This document shows, in pieces, positions 25,775 to 33,528 of a DNA stretch of 64,000 nt. The translations under genes and the position numbers were made by a program. Below the pieces are notes generated by a model. That model did no database searches, was not told the DNA's origin, and saw only the letters and a program-made list of their open reading frames with translations. Every line of letters starts with the position of its first letter. The first letter of the stretch is position 1. Origin of the DNA: Ignavibacteria bacterium (lineage in GTDB: Bacteria > Bacteroidota > Ignavibacteria > Kapaibacteriales > UBA4661); the NCBI GenBank assembly GCA_014654705.1, contig JACVZY010000051.1, positions 274,565 to 338,564 on the forward strand. The letters run 5' to 3'.

Positions 25775-27508
25775 ATGTCCACCCAAGCCCCGCACACGGC
25801 GTACAAAATGAAAACGCCACCCCGCACTATGACCGGCGCAGAAGCTGTCGTCGCTTCGCTTCTCGAAGAAGGCGTTGACACAATTTTTGGCTATCCGGGC
25901 GGTGCGATTATGCCCGTCTATGATGCTTTCTACGATTACCAAGACCGTCTTCGCCATATTCTTGTGCGCCATGAGCAAGGTGCTGTCCATGCGGCACAAG
26001 GTTACGCAAGGGTTTCCAATCGTGTCGGGGTTTGTATTGCCACCTCGGGACCCGGTGCGACCAATCTTATCACAGGCATTGCCGATGCGCAGATAGATTC
26101 TACGCCGCTTGTGTGCATCACGGGGCAAGTCGGTTCGCACCTGCTTGGCACGGATGCCTTCCAAGAAACGGACGTTATCGGCATTTCGATGCCCGTAACA
26201 AAGTGGAATTACCAAATCACCAAAGCCGAAGAAATCCCAGCGGCATTTGCTAAAGCCTTCTACATTGCACGGAGCGGTCGCCCGGGACCGGTTTTGCTGG
26301 ATATCACCAAAGATGCGCAGTTCAAGACGCTGGACTTTTCGTACGAGCCTTGTATTGGTATACGCAGCTATGCGCCGTACCCGAAATCACGCCCCGACGA
26401 TGTCATTGCCGCCGCCGCACTCATCAATAGCGCGAAGAAGCCGTATATCCTCGCCGGGCACGGTATTTTGCTTTCACAAGCGCAGGAGGAATTTGCCGCT
26501 TTTGTGGAAAAAACGGGTATTCCGGTTGCTTCTACCTTGCTGGGGCTCTCAGCACTTCCTGGCGACCATCCGCTCTATGTGGGCTATTTGGGAATGCACG
26601 GCAACTATGCGCCCAACGTAAAAACCAACGAAGCCGATGTTATCATCGCTGTCGGTATGCGCTTCGATGACCGCGTGACGGGTGATTTGGCGCGCTATGC
26701 CAAGCAAGCCCGCATCATTCACATCGAAATTGACCCGTCTGAAATCAATAAAAACGTTAAAGCGGAAGTCGCTATCAATGCCGATGCCAAAGAAGCACTG
26801 CTGGCACTCATGCCGCACGTGCAAAAACGCTCACATGACGCATGGATAAGCGAGTTCAAAGCACTGGACAAAATTGAACATGAGAAAGTCATTGTCAAAG
26901 ATTTTACTCTGCCAGAAAACAGTATTAAAATGGCAAATGTTGTAGAGCGTATTTCTCGTAAAACTAAAGGGGAGGCAATTATCGTTACCGACGTCGGGCA
27001 GCATCAGATGGTTACCTCGCGGTATTATGCCTATCGCGGACAGGACAACAACGTTACCTCCGGCGGCTTAGGAACGATGGGCTTTGCGCTTCCGGCAGCG
27101 ATTGGGGCAAAGTTTGCACGTCCGAATGAAGAGGTCATTGCTATCATCGGCGATGGTGGCTTTCAGATGACCTTACAAGAACTCGGCACGATTTTTCAGG
27201 AGAATACAGGTGTGAAAATTGTTCTGCTGAACAATAATTTCCTCGGAATGGTGCGTCAATGGCAGCAGTTATTCTTTGACCGTCGTTATTCGTCGGTGGA
27301 AATGAAAAATCCGAATTTTATCAAAATTACCGAAGGTTTTGGCTTGAAAGCACGCAAAATCGAGCACCCAAGCGAACTTGACGGCGCGATTGATGAAATG
27401 CTGGCACACGACGGTCCGTACTTCTTGGAAGTGGTTGTCGAGCGCGAAGAAAACGTTTTCCCGATGGTTCCTACGGGGGCATCGGTGGCAGAAATTCGTT
27501 TGGAGTGA
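25775..27508 (+). CDS. ilvB: Acetolactate synthase large (catalytic) subunit
   Basis: The thiamine-diphosphate enzyme that makes acetolactate from two pyruvates, or acetohydroxybutyrate with 2-ketobutyrate. The catalytic Glu lies in ILVRHEQGAVHAAQGYARVS near residue 70, the FAD/central domain is present, and the thiamine-diphosphate motif runs from IGDGGFQMTLQEL to LNNNFLGMVRQWQ near 470-495. 577 residues, typical for a biosynthetic AHAS with a separate regulatory subunit, which follows at 27579. Confidence 0.96.
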   Translation: MSTQAPHTAYKMKTPPRTMTGAEAVVASLLEEGVDTIFGYPGGAIMPVYDAFYDYQDRLRHILVRHEQGAVHAAQGYARVSNRVGVCIATSGPGATNLITGIADAQIDSTPLVCITGQVGSHLLGTDAFQETDVIGISMPVTKWNYQITKAEEIPAAFAKAFYIARSGRPGPVLLDITKDAQFKTLDFSYEPCIGIRSYAPYPKSRPDDVIAAAALINSAKKPYILAGHGILLSQAQEEFAAFVEKTGIPVASTLLGLSALPGDHPLYVGYLGMHGNYAPNVKTNEADVIIAVGMRFDDRVTGDLARYAKQARIIHIEIDPSEINKNVKAEVAINADAKEALLALMPHVQKRSHDAWISEFKALDKIEHEKVIVKDFTLPENSIKMANVVERISRKTKGEAIIVTDVGQHQMVTSRYYAYRGQDNNVTSGGLGTMGFALPAAIGAKFARPNEEVIAIIGDGGFQMTLQELGTIFQENTGVKIVLLNNNFLGMVRQWQQLFFDRRYSSVEMKNPNFIKITEGFGLKARKIEHPSELDGAIDEMLAHDGPYFLEVVVEREENVFPMVPTGASVAEIRLE

Positions 27509-27578
27509 TAGTTTCTTATCCACGTAACACATTGAATTTTCTATACAACAGACTGTATCACAAAACTCAACGAATATC

Positions 27579-28145
27579 ATGCAAAAAAAACTTTTCACTA
27601 TCATCGCGTTCACCGAAAACCGCATCGGGCTTCTGAATCGCATCACGATTATCTTCACGCGGCGGCATATCAATATCGAATCGCTCACCACCAGTGAATG
27701 TGAAGTCGAAGGTGTTCACCGCTTTACGATTACCACGCGCACGACCAAAGAGCGTGCCGTAAAAGTGGTACAGCAAATTGATAAACTCGTGGAAGTTATC
27801 AAAGCCTCGCTGCACGAGGAAGAAGAAACCGTGTATCAGGAACTTGCTCTTTACAAAGTGGATGCACGGCAAATTGCTGAAAATGGCTTGTTTACGGCGT
27901 TCCTGAACACGATAAAAAAATATGATGCGCATATTCAAACGGCAACCGATGATTACATTATCATTGAAAAAGTCGGCAGGCGCGTTGAAGTCTTTATGCT
28001 ACTTGATGCACTGAAGGAATATCACGTGCTGGAATTTGCCAAGTCCGGCAGAGTAGCCATGACACGCTCGGCAAACGACCTCGATCAATACCTACGCGAT
28101 GTGGAAGCTCGCGTGGCAGAGGAAGCGCATGAAGTTGGCGTATAG
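27579..28145 (+). CDS. ilvN: Acetolactate synthase small (regulatory) subunit
   Basis: 188 residues. The N-terminal ACT domain reads FTIIAFTENRIGLLNRITII, and RRHINIESLTTSECEVEG includes the region that binds feedback valine in the family. A second ACT-like part follows (VDARQIAENGLFTAFLNTIK). It activates the large subunit and gives end-product inhibition. It starts 70 bp after ilvB and is clearly its partner. The symbol ilvH would be equally acceptable. Confidence 0.94.
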   Translation: MQKKLFTIIAFTENRIGLLNRITIIFTRRHINIESLTTSECEVEGVHRFTITTRTTKERAVKVVQQIDKLVEVIKASLHEEEETVYQELALYKVDARQIAENGLFTAFLNTIKKYDAHIQTATDDYIIIEKVGRRVEVFMLLDALKEYHVLEFAKSGRVAMTRSANDLDQYLRDVEARVAEEAHEVGV

Positions 28146-28149
28146 GAAG

Positions 28150-28179
28150 TTTGCTGTTTCTTAAAAATTTCTATATTTA
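28150..28179 (+). promoter_or_regulatory. Promoter-like site upstream of ilvC
   Basis: TTTG (28150-28153) and TATATTTA (28172-28179) are 18 nt apart, close to the Bacteroidota pattern. The palindrome CGAAATTTCG follows at 28183-28192. This would allow ilvC to be transcribed apart from ilvB and ilvN, with an untranslated leader of about 95 nt. Confidence 0.4.
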
Positions 28180-28279
28180 GGACGAAATTTCGTATCATAA
28201 CGAACTTTATTTGTTGATGATACTGACAGACATTACTTATAATTCTTTACTTTTCAAAAATTTCAGAGAGATTGTATTT

Positions 28280-29329
28280 ATGGCAAAACTTAATTTCGGT
28301 GGCGTGGAAGAAAATGTCGTTACACGCGAGGAATTTCCGCTTGCAAAAGCGCAAGAAATCTTGAAAGATGAAGTCGTCGCTGTCATTGGCTACGGCGTAC
28401 AAGGTCCCGGGCAGGCGCTCAATCAAAAAGATAATGGCATTAATGTCATCGTCGGGCAGCGCCAAAATTCAAAATCGTGGGATAAAGCTGTTGCAGACGG
28501 CTTTGTGCCTGGCAAAACACTTTTCTCACCGGAAGAAGCGGCAGAGAAAGGCACGATTATATGCTATCTGCTCTCCGATGCGGCGCAGATTGCTATGTGG
28601 CCCACCATTAAAAAACATCTTACCAAGGGGAAGGCGCTCTATTTCTCGCACGGCTTCGGTATTACCTATAAAGAGCAGACCGGTATCATTCCGCCGGACG
28701 ATGTGGACGTAATCTTGGTTGCGCCCAAAGGCTCCGGTACGTCGCTTCGTCGCTTGTTTGTGGCGGGTCGTGGTTTGAATTCAAGCTATGCAATTTTCCA
28801 AGATGCCACCGGACGCGCTAAAGATCGCACCATTGCGCTCGGTATTGCCGTGGGGTCGGGTTACTTGTTTGAAACTGATTTCAAAAAAGAAGTCTATTCC
28901 GATCTTACAGGCGAGCGCGGTACGCTTATGGGCGCTATACAGGGCATCTTCGAGGCGCAATACAATGTGCTTCGTAAACGCGGTCATACACCGTCGGAAG
29001 CATTCAACGAAACCGTCGAAGAACTGACGCAAAGCCTCATGCCACTTGTGGCAGAAAACGGTATGGACTGGATGTACGCAAACTGCTCCACTACCGCACA
29101 GCGTGGCGCTTTGGATTGGAAAAATAAATTCCGCGATGCCGTTGCGCCAGTGATGGAAGACCTCTACGAGAGCGTTGCGACGGGCAAAGAAGCAGCTCGT
29201 TCCATTGCGACGAATAGTCAGCCCGATTACCGTGAAAAATTGGACGCGGAGCTTGCGGAATTGCGTGATTCGGAGATGTGGCAAGCGGGGAAAACTGTTC
29301 GCAGTTTGCGCCCTGAAAACAAGAAGTAA
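28280..29329 (+). CDS. ilvC: Ketol-acid reductoisomerase IlvC
   Basis: It isomerises and reduces acetolactate to dihydroxy-isovalerate with NAD(P)H and magnesium. The Rossmann motif is VIGYGVQGPGQALN near residue 35, with the cofactor loop GQRQNSKSW after it. The metal-binding and helical domain has YSDLTGERGTLMGAIQGIFE and EELTQSLMPLVAENGMDWMY. The sequence is of the type shared by Bacteroidota and fungi. The ATG at 28280, with AGAGAG upstream, gives 349 residues; the frame is open to 28211 but that part is not conserved. Confidence 0.96.
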   Translation: MAKLNFGGVEENVVTREEFPLAKAQEILKDEVVAVIGYGVQGPGQALNQKDNGINVIVGQRQNSKSWDKAVADGFVPGKTLFSPEEAAEKGTIICYLLSDAAQIAMWPTIKKHLTKGKALYFSHGFGITYKEQTGIIPPDDVDVILVAPKGSGTSLRRLFVAGRGLNSSYAIFQDATGRAKDRTIALGIAVGSGYLFETDFKKEVYSDLTGERGTLMGAIQGIFEAQYNVLRKRGHTPSEAFNETVEELTQSLMPLVAENGMDWMYANCSTTAQRGALDWKNKFRDAVAPVMEDLYESVATGKEAARSIATNSQPDYREKLDAELAELRDSEMWQAGKTVRSLRPENKK

Positions 29330-29359
29330 TGCGGCTTCGTCCGTGAATGATTTGGAAAT

Positions 29360-29408
29360 GTCTGTGCTGCGGCGTTAGATTGCGTCTTGCAGCACAGACT
29401 TTTTTTTG
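29360..29408 (+). terminator. Intrinsic terminator of the ilv cluster
   Basis: GTCTGTGCTGC (29360-29370) pairs perfectly with GCAGCACAGAC (29389-29399), followed by a run of eight or nine T. It lies 30 bp past the ilvC stop. Confidence 0.9.
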
Positions 29409-29451
29409 GGAATTATACAATTATTTTACTTTAACCATTTGAGGAACAACA

Positions 29452-30555
29452 ATGATTTGGCGTTGCGATTTAGTACCCCAATACGAAGCATACAAAAGTG
29501 AAATTGACGCTGCTATTCAGCAAGTTCTCATGTCCGGCAGATATGTTCTGGCGGAAAACGTCGCGGCTTTTGAACAAGAATTTTCTGATTATGTCGGCGT
29601 GAAGCACAGCGTGGGCGTCAATAGCGGCACCGATGCGCTCATGATGCCGCTCTGGATGTGCGGTATTGAGCGGGGCGACGAGGTTATCACGACACCGTTT
29701 ACTGCTATTCCTACCTTTTCCGCCATCCGTCACATCGGCGCAAAACCTATCTTTCTCGACCTTGAGCCGGATACATTCCTAATGAATCTGGAGCACTTAC
29801 GCAGTAAAATCACCGAGCGCACCAAAGCTATCGTGCCTGTGCATTTGTTTGGTAATGCTGTTGATGTAGAGCAGATTCGGGATATCGTTGGTAACGATAT
29901 GTTCATTGTTGAGGATTGCGCACAGTCGCACGGCGCAAAGGTTCGTGGCAAGATGACAGGTTCAATGGGGAACTTCGCAGCATTTAGCTTCTACCCGACC
30001 AAAAATCTTGGTGCCTACGGCGACGGCGGTTTGGTGGCAACCAACGACAAAGAAGCTGCCGACCTGATGAAAAAACGCCGAATGTACGGCATGATTAGCA
30101 AAGATGAATTTGTTACCGACGGCATCAACACTCGCTTGGACGAACTGCAAGCTGCTATTCTCCGCGTGAAACTGCGCCACTTGGACGCAATGAACAAACG
30201 CCGTCAAGAGCTTGCCGCTATTTATGCCGACTTGCTACCGAAAGAACACATCAAACCACAGGCAGTCCGCGAGGGTATTGAATCTGTATGGCACGTGTAC
30301 AGCGCCACCGTGAGCGGTCGCCGCGATGAACTTTTGCAATTCCTCGAAGCACGTGGCATTCAGGCAAATGTCTATTATCCAATGCCGACGACCAAGCAAA
30401 AAGGCTACATTGCGGCTTTTGGTGATAATGCACCTGTGCTGCCCGTAACGGAGCATCTTTCCAAACATATCATTGCGCTGCCATTTTATCCCGAAATGGA
30501 AGTCAAAACGATGGAAACGGTTGCTAAAGCAATTCGTGAGTTTTACGGGGTATAA
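29452..30555 (+). CDS. DegT/DnrJ/EryC1/StrS-family sugar aminotransferase
   Basis: 367 residues. A PLP-dependent enzyme that typically transfers an amino group to a keto-sugar nucleotide. Motifs: LMSGRYVLAENVAAFEQEF, SVGVNSGTDALMM near residue 60, PVHLFGNAVD, VEDCAQSHGAKV, and the PLP Lys in AAFSFYPTKNLGAYGDGG near residue 185. The fold type I small domain ends the protein. With the acyltransferase and glycosyltransferase downstream it suggests making an N-acylated amino sugar for a surface glycan. The sugar cannot be named. Confidence 0.92.
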   Translation: MIWRCDLVPQYEAYKSEIDAAIQQVLMSGRYVLAENVAAFEQEFSDYVGVKHSVGVNSGTDALMMPLWMCGIERGDEVITTPFTAIPTFSAIRHIGAKPIFLDLEPDTFLMNLEHLRSKITERTKAIVPVHLFGNAVDVEQIRDIVGNDMFIVEDCAQSHGAKVRGKMTGSMGNFAAFSFYPTKNLGAYGDGGLVATNDKEAADLMKKRRMYGMISKDEFVTDGINTRLDELQAAILRVKLRHLDAMNKRRQELAAIYADLLPKEHIKPQAVREGIESVWHVYSATVSGRRDELLQFLEARGIQANVYYPMPTTKQKGYIAAFGDNAPVLPVTEHLSKHIIALPFYPEMEVKTMETVAKAIREFYGV

Positions 30556-30575
30556 ATAAATATTTGGAGGCATTT

Positions 30576-31382
30576 ATGGAAGAACCACGTGTAATGGAAG
30601 CAAGCGTCGCCGATTATGGCTACGTCCCGGAAATTATCCACGAACTCGACATTAGTCATATCGAAACGGAGGACGGCAAGCCTTTGGACAATACATTTTC
30701 TGAGCGCCAGCAGCATTTGTTGGTGGACGCTCTTCATGCTTCATGGCAGCCGCCAAAGAACAAACCGTTTGTGGCGCTTTCTAATGTCGGACTCTTCTAC
30801 GGTCTCCATATGCCGCCAGTCGTGCCGGATTTTATGCTTAGTCTAGGCGTACATTTCCCGCAAAATGCGTGGGAAAAGCATAACCGCGCCTATTTCACAT
30901 GGGAATATGGCAAACTGCCGGAATTGGTGGTAGAAATTGTCTCCAATGTTCGCGGCAATGAATTGGACGACAAACTCGACCGTTATGCTTTTATCGGCAT
31001 TAGGAACTATCTCGTGTTTGACCCGGCTGGACATTATGGTCAAGACATCCTCCGTCTGTTTGTTTTGGATAATAACGAATATCATCGTTCAGACGACCTG
31101 ACGTTCCAAGGCTTAGACCTTTGCTGCACCTTGTGGGAAGGCACATACAACAGTATGACCGACACATGGTTGCGCTGGGCTGCGCCGGACGGGAGTTTGC
31201 TTCTCACAAGTGCAGAACGCGCAGAACACGAGCGGGAACGCGCAGAACATGAGCGTGAACGTGCAGAACATGAGCGGGAACGCGCAGAAGAAGCCTTTGC
31301 TATTGCCACTGAAGAGCGCAGGCGTGCGGAGCGATTAGCAGAAAAACTTCGCGCGCTAGGTATTAATCCCGAAGAGGTATAG
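30576..31382 (+). CDS. Uma2-family PD-(D/E)XK endonuclease-like protein with a charged coiled-coil tail
   Basis: 268 residues. The Uma2/DUF820 fold is seen in VVPDFMLSLGVHFPQ, LPELVVEIVSNVRGNELDDK (catalytic-type E and following K) and KLDRYAFIGIRNYLVFDPAG. After residue 205 the protein turns into a helical, highly charged tail. It has three to four tandem 7-residue units (ERAEHER), mirrored in the DNA as 21-bp repeats at 31217-31285. GGAGG lies seven bases before the ATG at 30576. Uma2 proteins are abundant in Cyanobacteria and some other phyla and their biological role is unknown. It is placed, oddly, inside the sugar gene group. Confidence 0.85.
   Translation: MEEPRVMEASVADYGYVPEIIHELDISHIETEDGKPLDNTFSERQQHLLVDALHASWQPPKNKPFVALSNVGLFYGLHMPPVVPDFMLSLGVHFPQNAWEKHNRAYFTWEYGKLPELVVEIVSNVRGNELDDKLDRYAFIGIRNYLVFDPAGHYGQDILRLFVLDNNEYHRSDDLTFQGLDLCCTLWEGTYNSMTDTWLRWAAPDGSLLLTSAERAEHERERAEHERERAEHERERAEEAFAIATEERRRAERLAEKLRALGINPEEV
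31217..31285 (+). repeat. 21-bp tandem repeats coding ERAEHER units
   Basis: About three and a third copies of a 21-bp unit (consensus starting GAACGCGCAGAACATGAGCG) in the tail of the Uma2-like gene. Third-base differences between the copies show they are not brand new. Such repeats can change copy number without breaking the frame. Confidence 0.75.
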
Positions 31383-31386
31383 CGTC

Positions 31387-32298
31387 ATGCACCTTTCAGA
31401 ACTTTCAGCATGGAATAGCCGCATTGAAACCGTTCACAATGCGGCGTTTTATGCTTTAACCTTTGATGTCCGCAATTTGCTCCCGAACACGCTTACCTAC
31501 TGCGGTGGAGTGCGTTATCTGGAACGTGCGCTTGCGGAAGAGCGCATTACTTCAGTGTTGACGACGCGCAGCGCACTGGAAGAATATTTGAAAACCGCAT
31601 CTCTTCCTGCGGGCAAAGGTATTGCTGTTTCAGATGCGCCAAGAGCGGATTTTTTTGCTTTCCATAATTATCTTGCCAGCGAAACCGATTTTTACACTCG
31701 CCCGAACGAATCCAGTATTGGCGAGGGCTGTACGATTGGGAAATTGGCAAGTATTGATGCGCACAATGTTGTCATTGGTCGTAACGTCGTCATCGAAGAC
31801 TTTGTGCGGATTGGCGCAAATACGACGATTGGCGACGGCACAATTATTCGCGCCGGCACGGTTATTGGCGGCGATGGCTTCCAGTTTATGCGCTTGCCGG
31901 ACAGTATTGGGAAAGTTGCTCATGCGGGCGGTGTTCGCATTGGCGAAGGCGTGGAACTACAAGCACATTGCATGATTGACAAACACATCTTCGGCGGCGA
32001 TACGCTTATTGGGGATGACACCAAACTCGCCGATGGCGCTCACGTGGCGCATTGCGCGAAAGTTGGCGCTCGGTGCTTAGTGGCGGCGGGAGCGATTATT
32101 TTGGGCAGCACGATTGTTGGGGATGATGTGTGGATTGGTCCCGGTGCAATTATTTCCAACGAACTTGATGTGGGCGACAAAGCATTCATCACGCTTGGAG
32201 CAGTGGTAACGCGGAACGTAGCACAAGGAGAGAAGGTGAGCGGCAATTTTGCGATTCCTCATGCACGATTTTTGGAACAACTCAAAGCGATTCGTTGA
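31387..32298 (+). CDS. LpxD-like hexapeptide-repeat acyltransferase
   Basis: 303 residues. An N-terminal alpha/beta part of about 110 residues is followed by a left-handed beta-helix made of hexapeptide repeats (IGEGCTIG, VIGRNVVIEDFVRIGANTTIGD and so on). GGDGFQFMRL and HVAHCAKVGARC correspond to the LpxD regions, with the candidate catalytic His in VAHC near residue 222. LpxD adds the second acyl chain of lipid A. The weaker match in the first third and the setting next to a sugar aminotransferase make a role as N-acyltransferase on another amino sugar equally likely. It begins five bases after the Uma2-like gene. Confidence 0.75.
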   Translation: MHLSELSAWNSRIETVHNAAFYALTFDVRNLLPNTLTYCGGVRYLERALAEERITSVLTTRSALEEYLKTASLPAGKGIAVSDAPRADFFAFHNYLASETDFYTRPNESSIGEGCTIGKLASIDAHNVVIGRNVVIEDFVRIGANTTIGDGTIIRAGTVIGGDGFQFMRLPDSIGKVAHAGGVRIGEGVELQAHCMIDKHIFGGDTLIGDDTKLADGAHVAHCAKVGARCLVAAGAIILGSTIVGDDVWIGPGAIISNELDVGDKAFITLGAVVTRNVAQGEKVSGNFAIPHARFLEQLKAIR

Positions 32299-32376
32299 CG
32301 GTATTTTCCCAAGTTTCCGTATGTTTGTGTTCTTTGTTCTCAACTATCTTTCATCTGTTGATTTTTACTGTGTTGC

Positions 32377-33099
32377 ATGAGCCAGAACGCTATGAGCCAA
32401 ACCACTACCTCCCTGTCCGTTATTATTCCGGTGTACAACGAAGTCGAACTTCTTGGTGATGCCGTCAGGCAGATAGATTCTTTCGTCGCGCGCCATTTTG
32501 CGGAATATGAAATTGTCATTATTGAAAGTGGCAGCACCGACGGCACGGGTGTGCTGTGCGACAACTTGGCGACAGAACTTGCCTCGGTGCGAGTGATTCA
32601 CGAAGGCGGACGAAACGGTTTCGGCTCTGCGCTCAAGCGCGGCTATAAAGAAGCCACCAAAGATTGGGTCTGGTTTGTTACTGCCGATACGCCGTTCCCG
32701 TTGGAATCTATCGTGGAGGCGCAAAAACTATTCCCGCACTACGATTGCATTTTGAGCTATCGCTCGGAAGATACGCGCAAAAGTTTTTTCCGCAAGATAC
32801 AATCGGTCGTCTATAATACGCTGGTGAAAACTGTGCTGGGACTGCGTGTAAAGCACGTCAATTCTGCCTTCAAAGTCTTCAAGCGCGAAGTGATTCAGTC
32901 CTTGCCGCTTATTTCCAATGGTTGGTTTATTGATGCCGAAACGCTGTATTGGCTCACTCAGCGTAAAGTACGCTATACCGAAATTCCTGTGCCACTGATT
33001 GACCGCACGGGCGGACACTCCACGATTACCCTTTCTACGCCGCTTACACTCTTGAAAGAGTTACAGCGCTTTTTGCAAGAACGCAAAAAGTTTTTGTGA
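32377..33099 (+). CDS. Family 2 glycosyltransferase (soluble, DPM1-like)
   Basis: 240 residues without membrane segments. The GT-A core has SVIIPVYNEVELLGDAV, EIVIIESGSTDGT, and a late FKVFKREVIQSLPLISNGWF plus EIPVPLIDRTGGHST block as in polyprenyl-phosphate mannosyl or glucosyl transferases. The metal-binding DxD is replaced by TAD in WFVTADTPFPLES near residue 105, so activity may differ. It closes the sugar gene group. The start is the first of two close ATGs (32377, 32392). Confidence 0.82.
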   Translation: MSQNAMSQTTTSLSVIIPVYNEVELLGDAVRQIDSFVARHFAEYEIVIIESGSTDGTGVLCDNLATELASVRVIHEGGRNGFGSALKRGYKEATKDWVWFVTADTPFPLESIVEAQKLFPHYDCILSYRSEDTRKSFFRKIQSVVYNTLVKTVLGLRVKHVNSAFKVFKREVIQSLPLISNGWFIDAETLYWLTQRKVRYTEIPVPLIDRTGGHSTITLSTPLTLLKELQRFLQERKKFL

Positions 33100-33292
33100 T
33101 GCTCCTCCGTTTATCCTATACCATTTTCGGGGGACGTGCTTCACGAAAGGCAAGGATAAAAATTGTGCGTTCTGAGACTTGGCAAAGAAGATACAGCAAA
33201 CGGGCTGAAGTCGTCTTGTGCTACTGATTTTAGTAGTGCTTCTGTGCGTGACTGAGATCATAAAGCAAAAATACCTTTCCGGCTAAATCTAA

Positions 33293-33475
33293 GTGGAACT
33301 ATTGGTTCTCTACAATGCACTTGGGCAAGAGGTTAGAACGATTGCGAATGAATTCCTTGCAAAAGGGAATCATACAATACCATGTAATGTACAAAATCTG
33401 CCGAACGGTATATTTTCCTATCGCCTAACAGTGAATGGAAAAATGTTCGTACGCCAAATGGTCATTCTACGCTAG
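33293..33475 (+). pseudogene. Orphan T9SS C-terminal sorting-domain fragment
   Basis: About 60 codons resembling only the sorting tail of T9SS cargo: VLYNALGQEVRTI, then LAKGNHTIPCNVQNLPNGIF, YRLTVNG and RQMVILR at the end. No ATG start fits and no upstream secreted domain is present in this frame, where stops occur. It is therefore the 3' remnant of a lost cargo gene. It lies directly before an intact T9SS cargo gene. Confidence 0.6.
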
Positions 33476-33528
33476 ATTCTGTTTACCAACCACACTGTAA
33501 ATTCAAATACAAAAATCCCAACTACACT

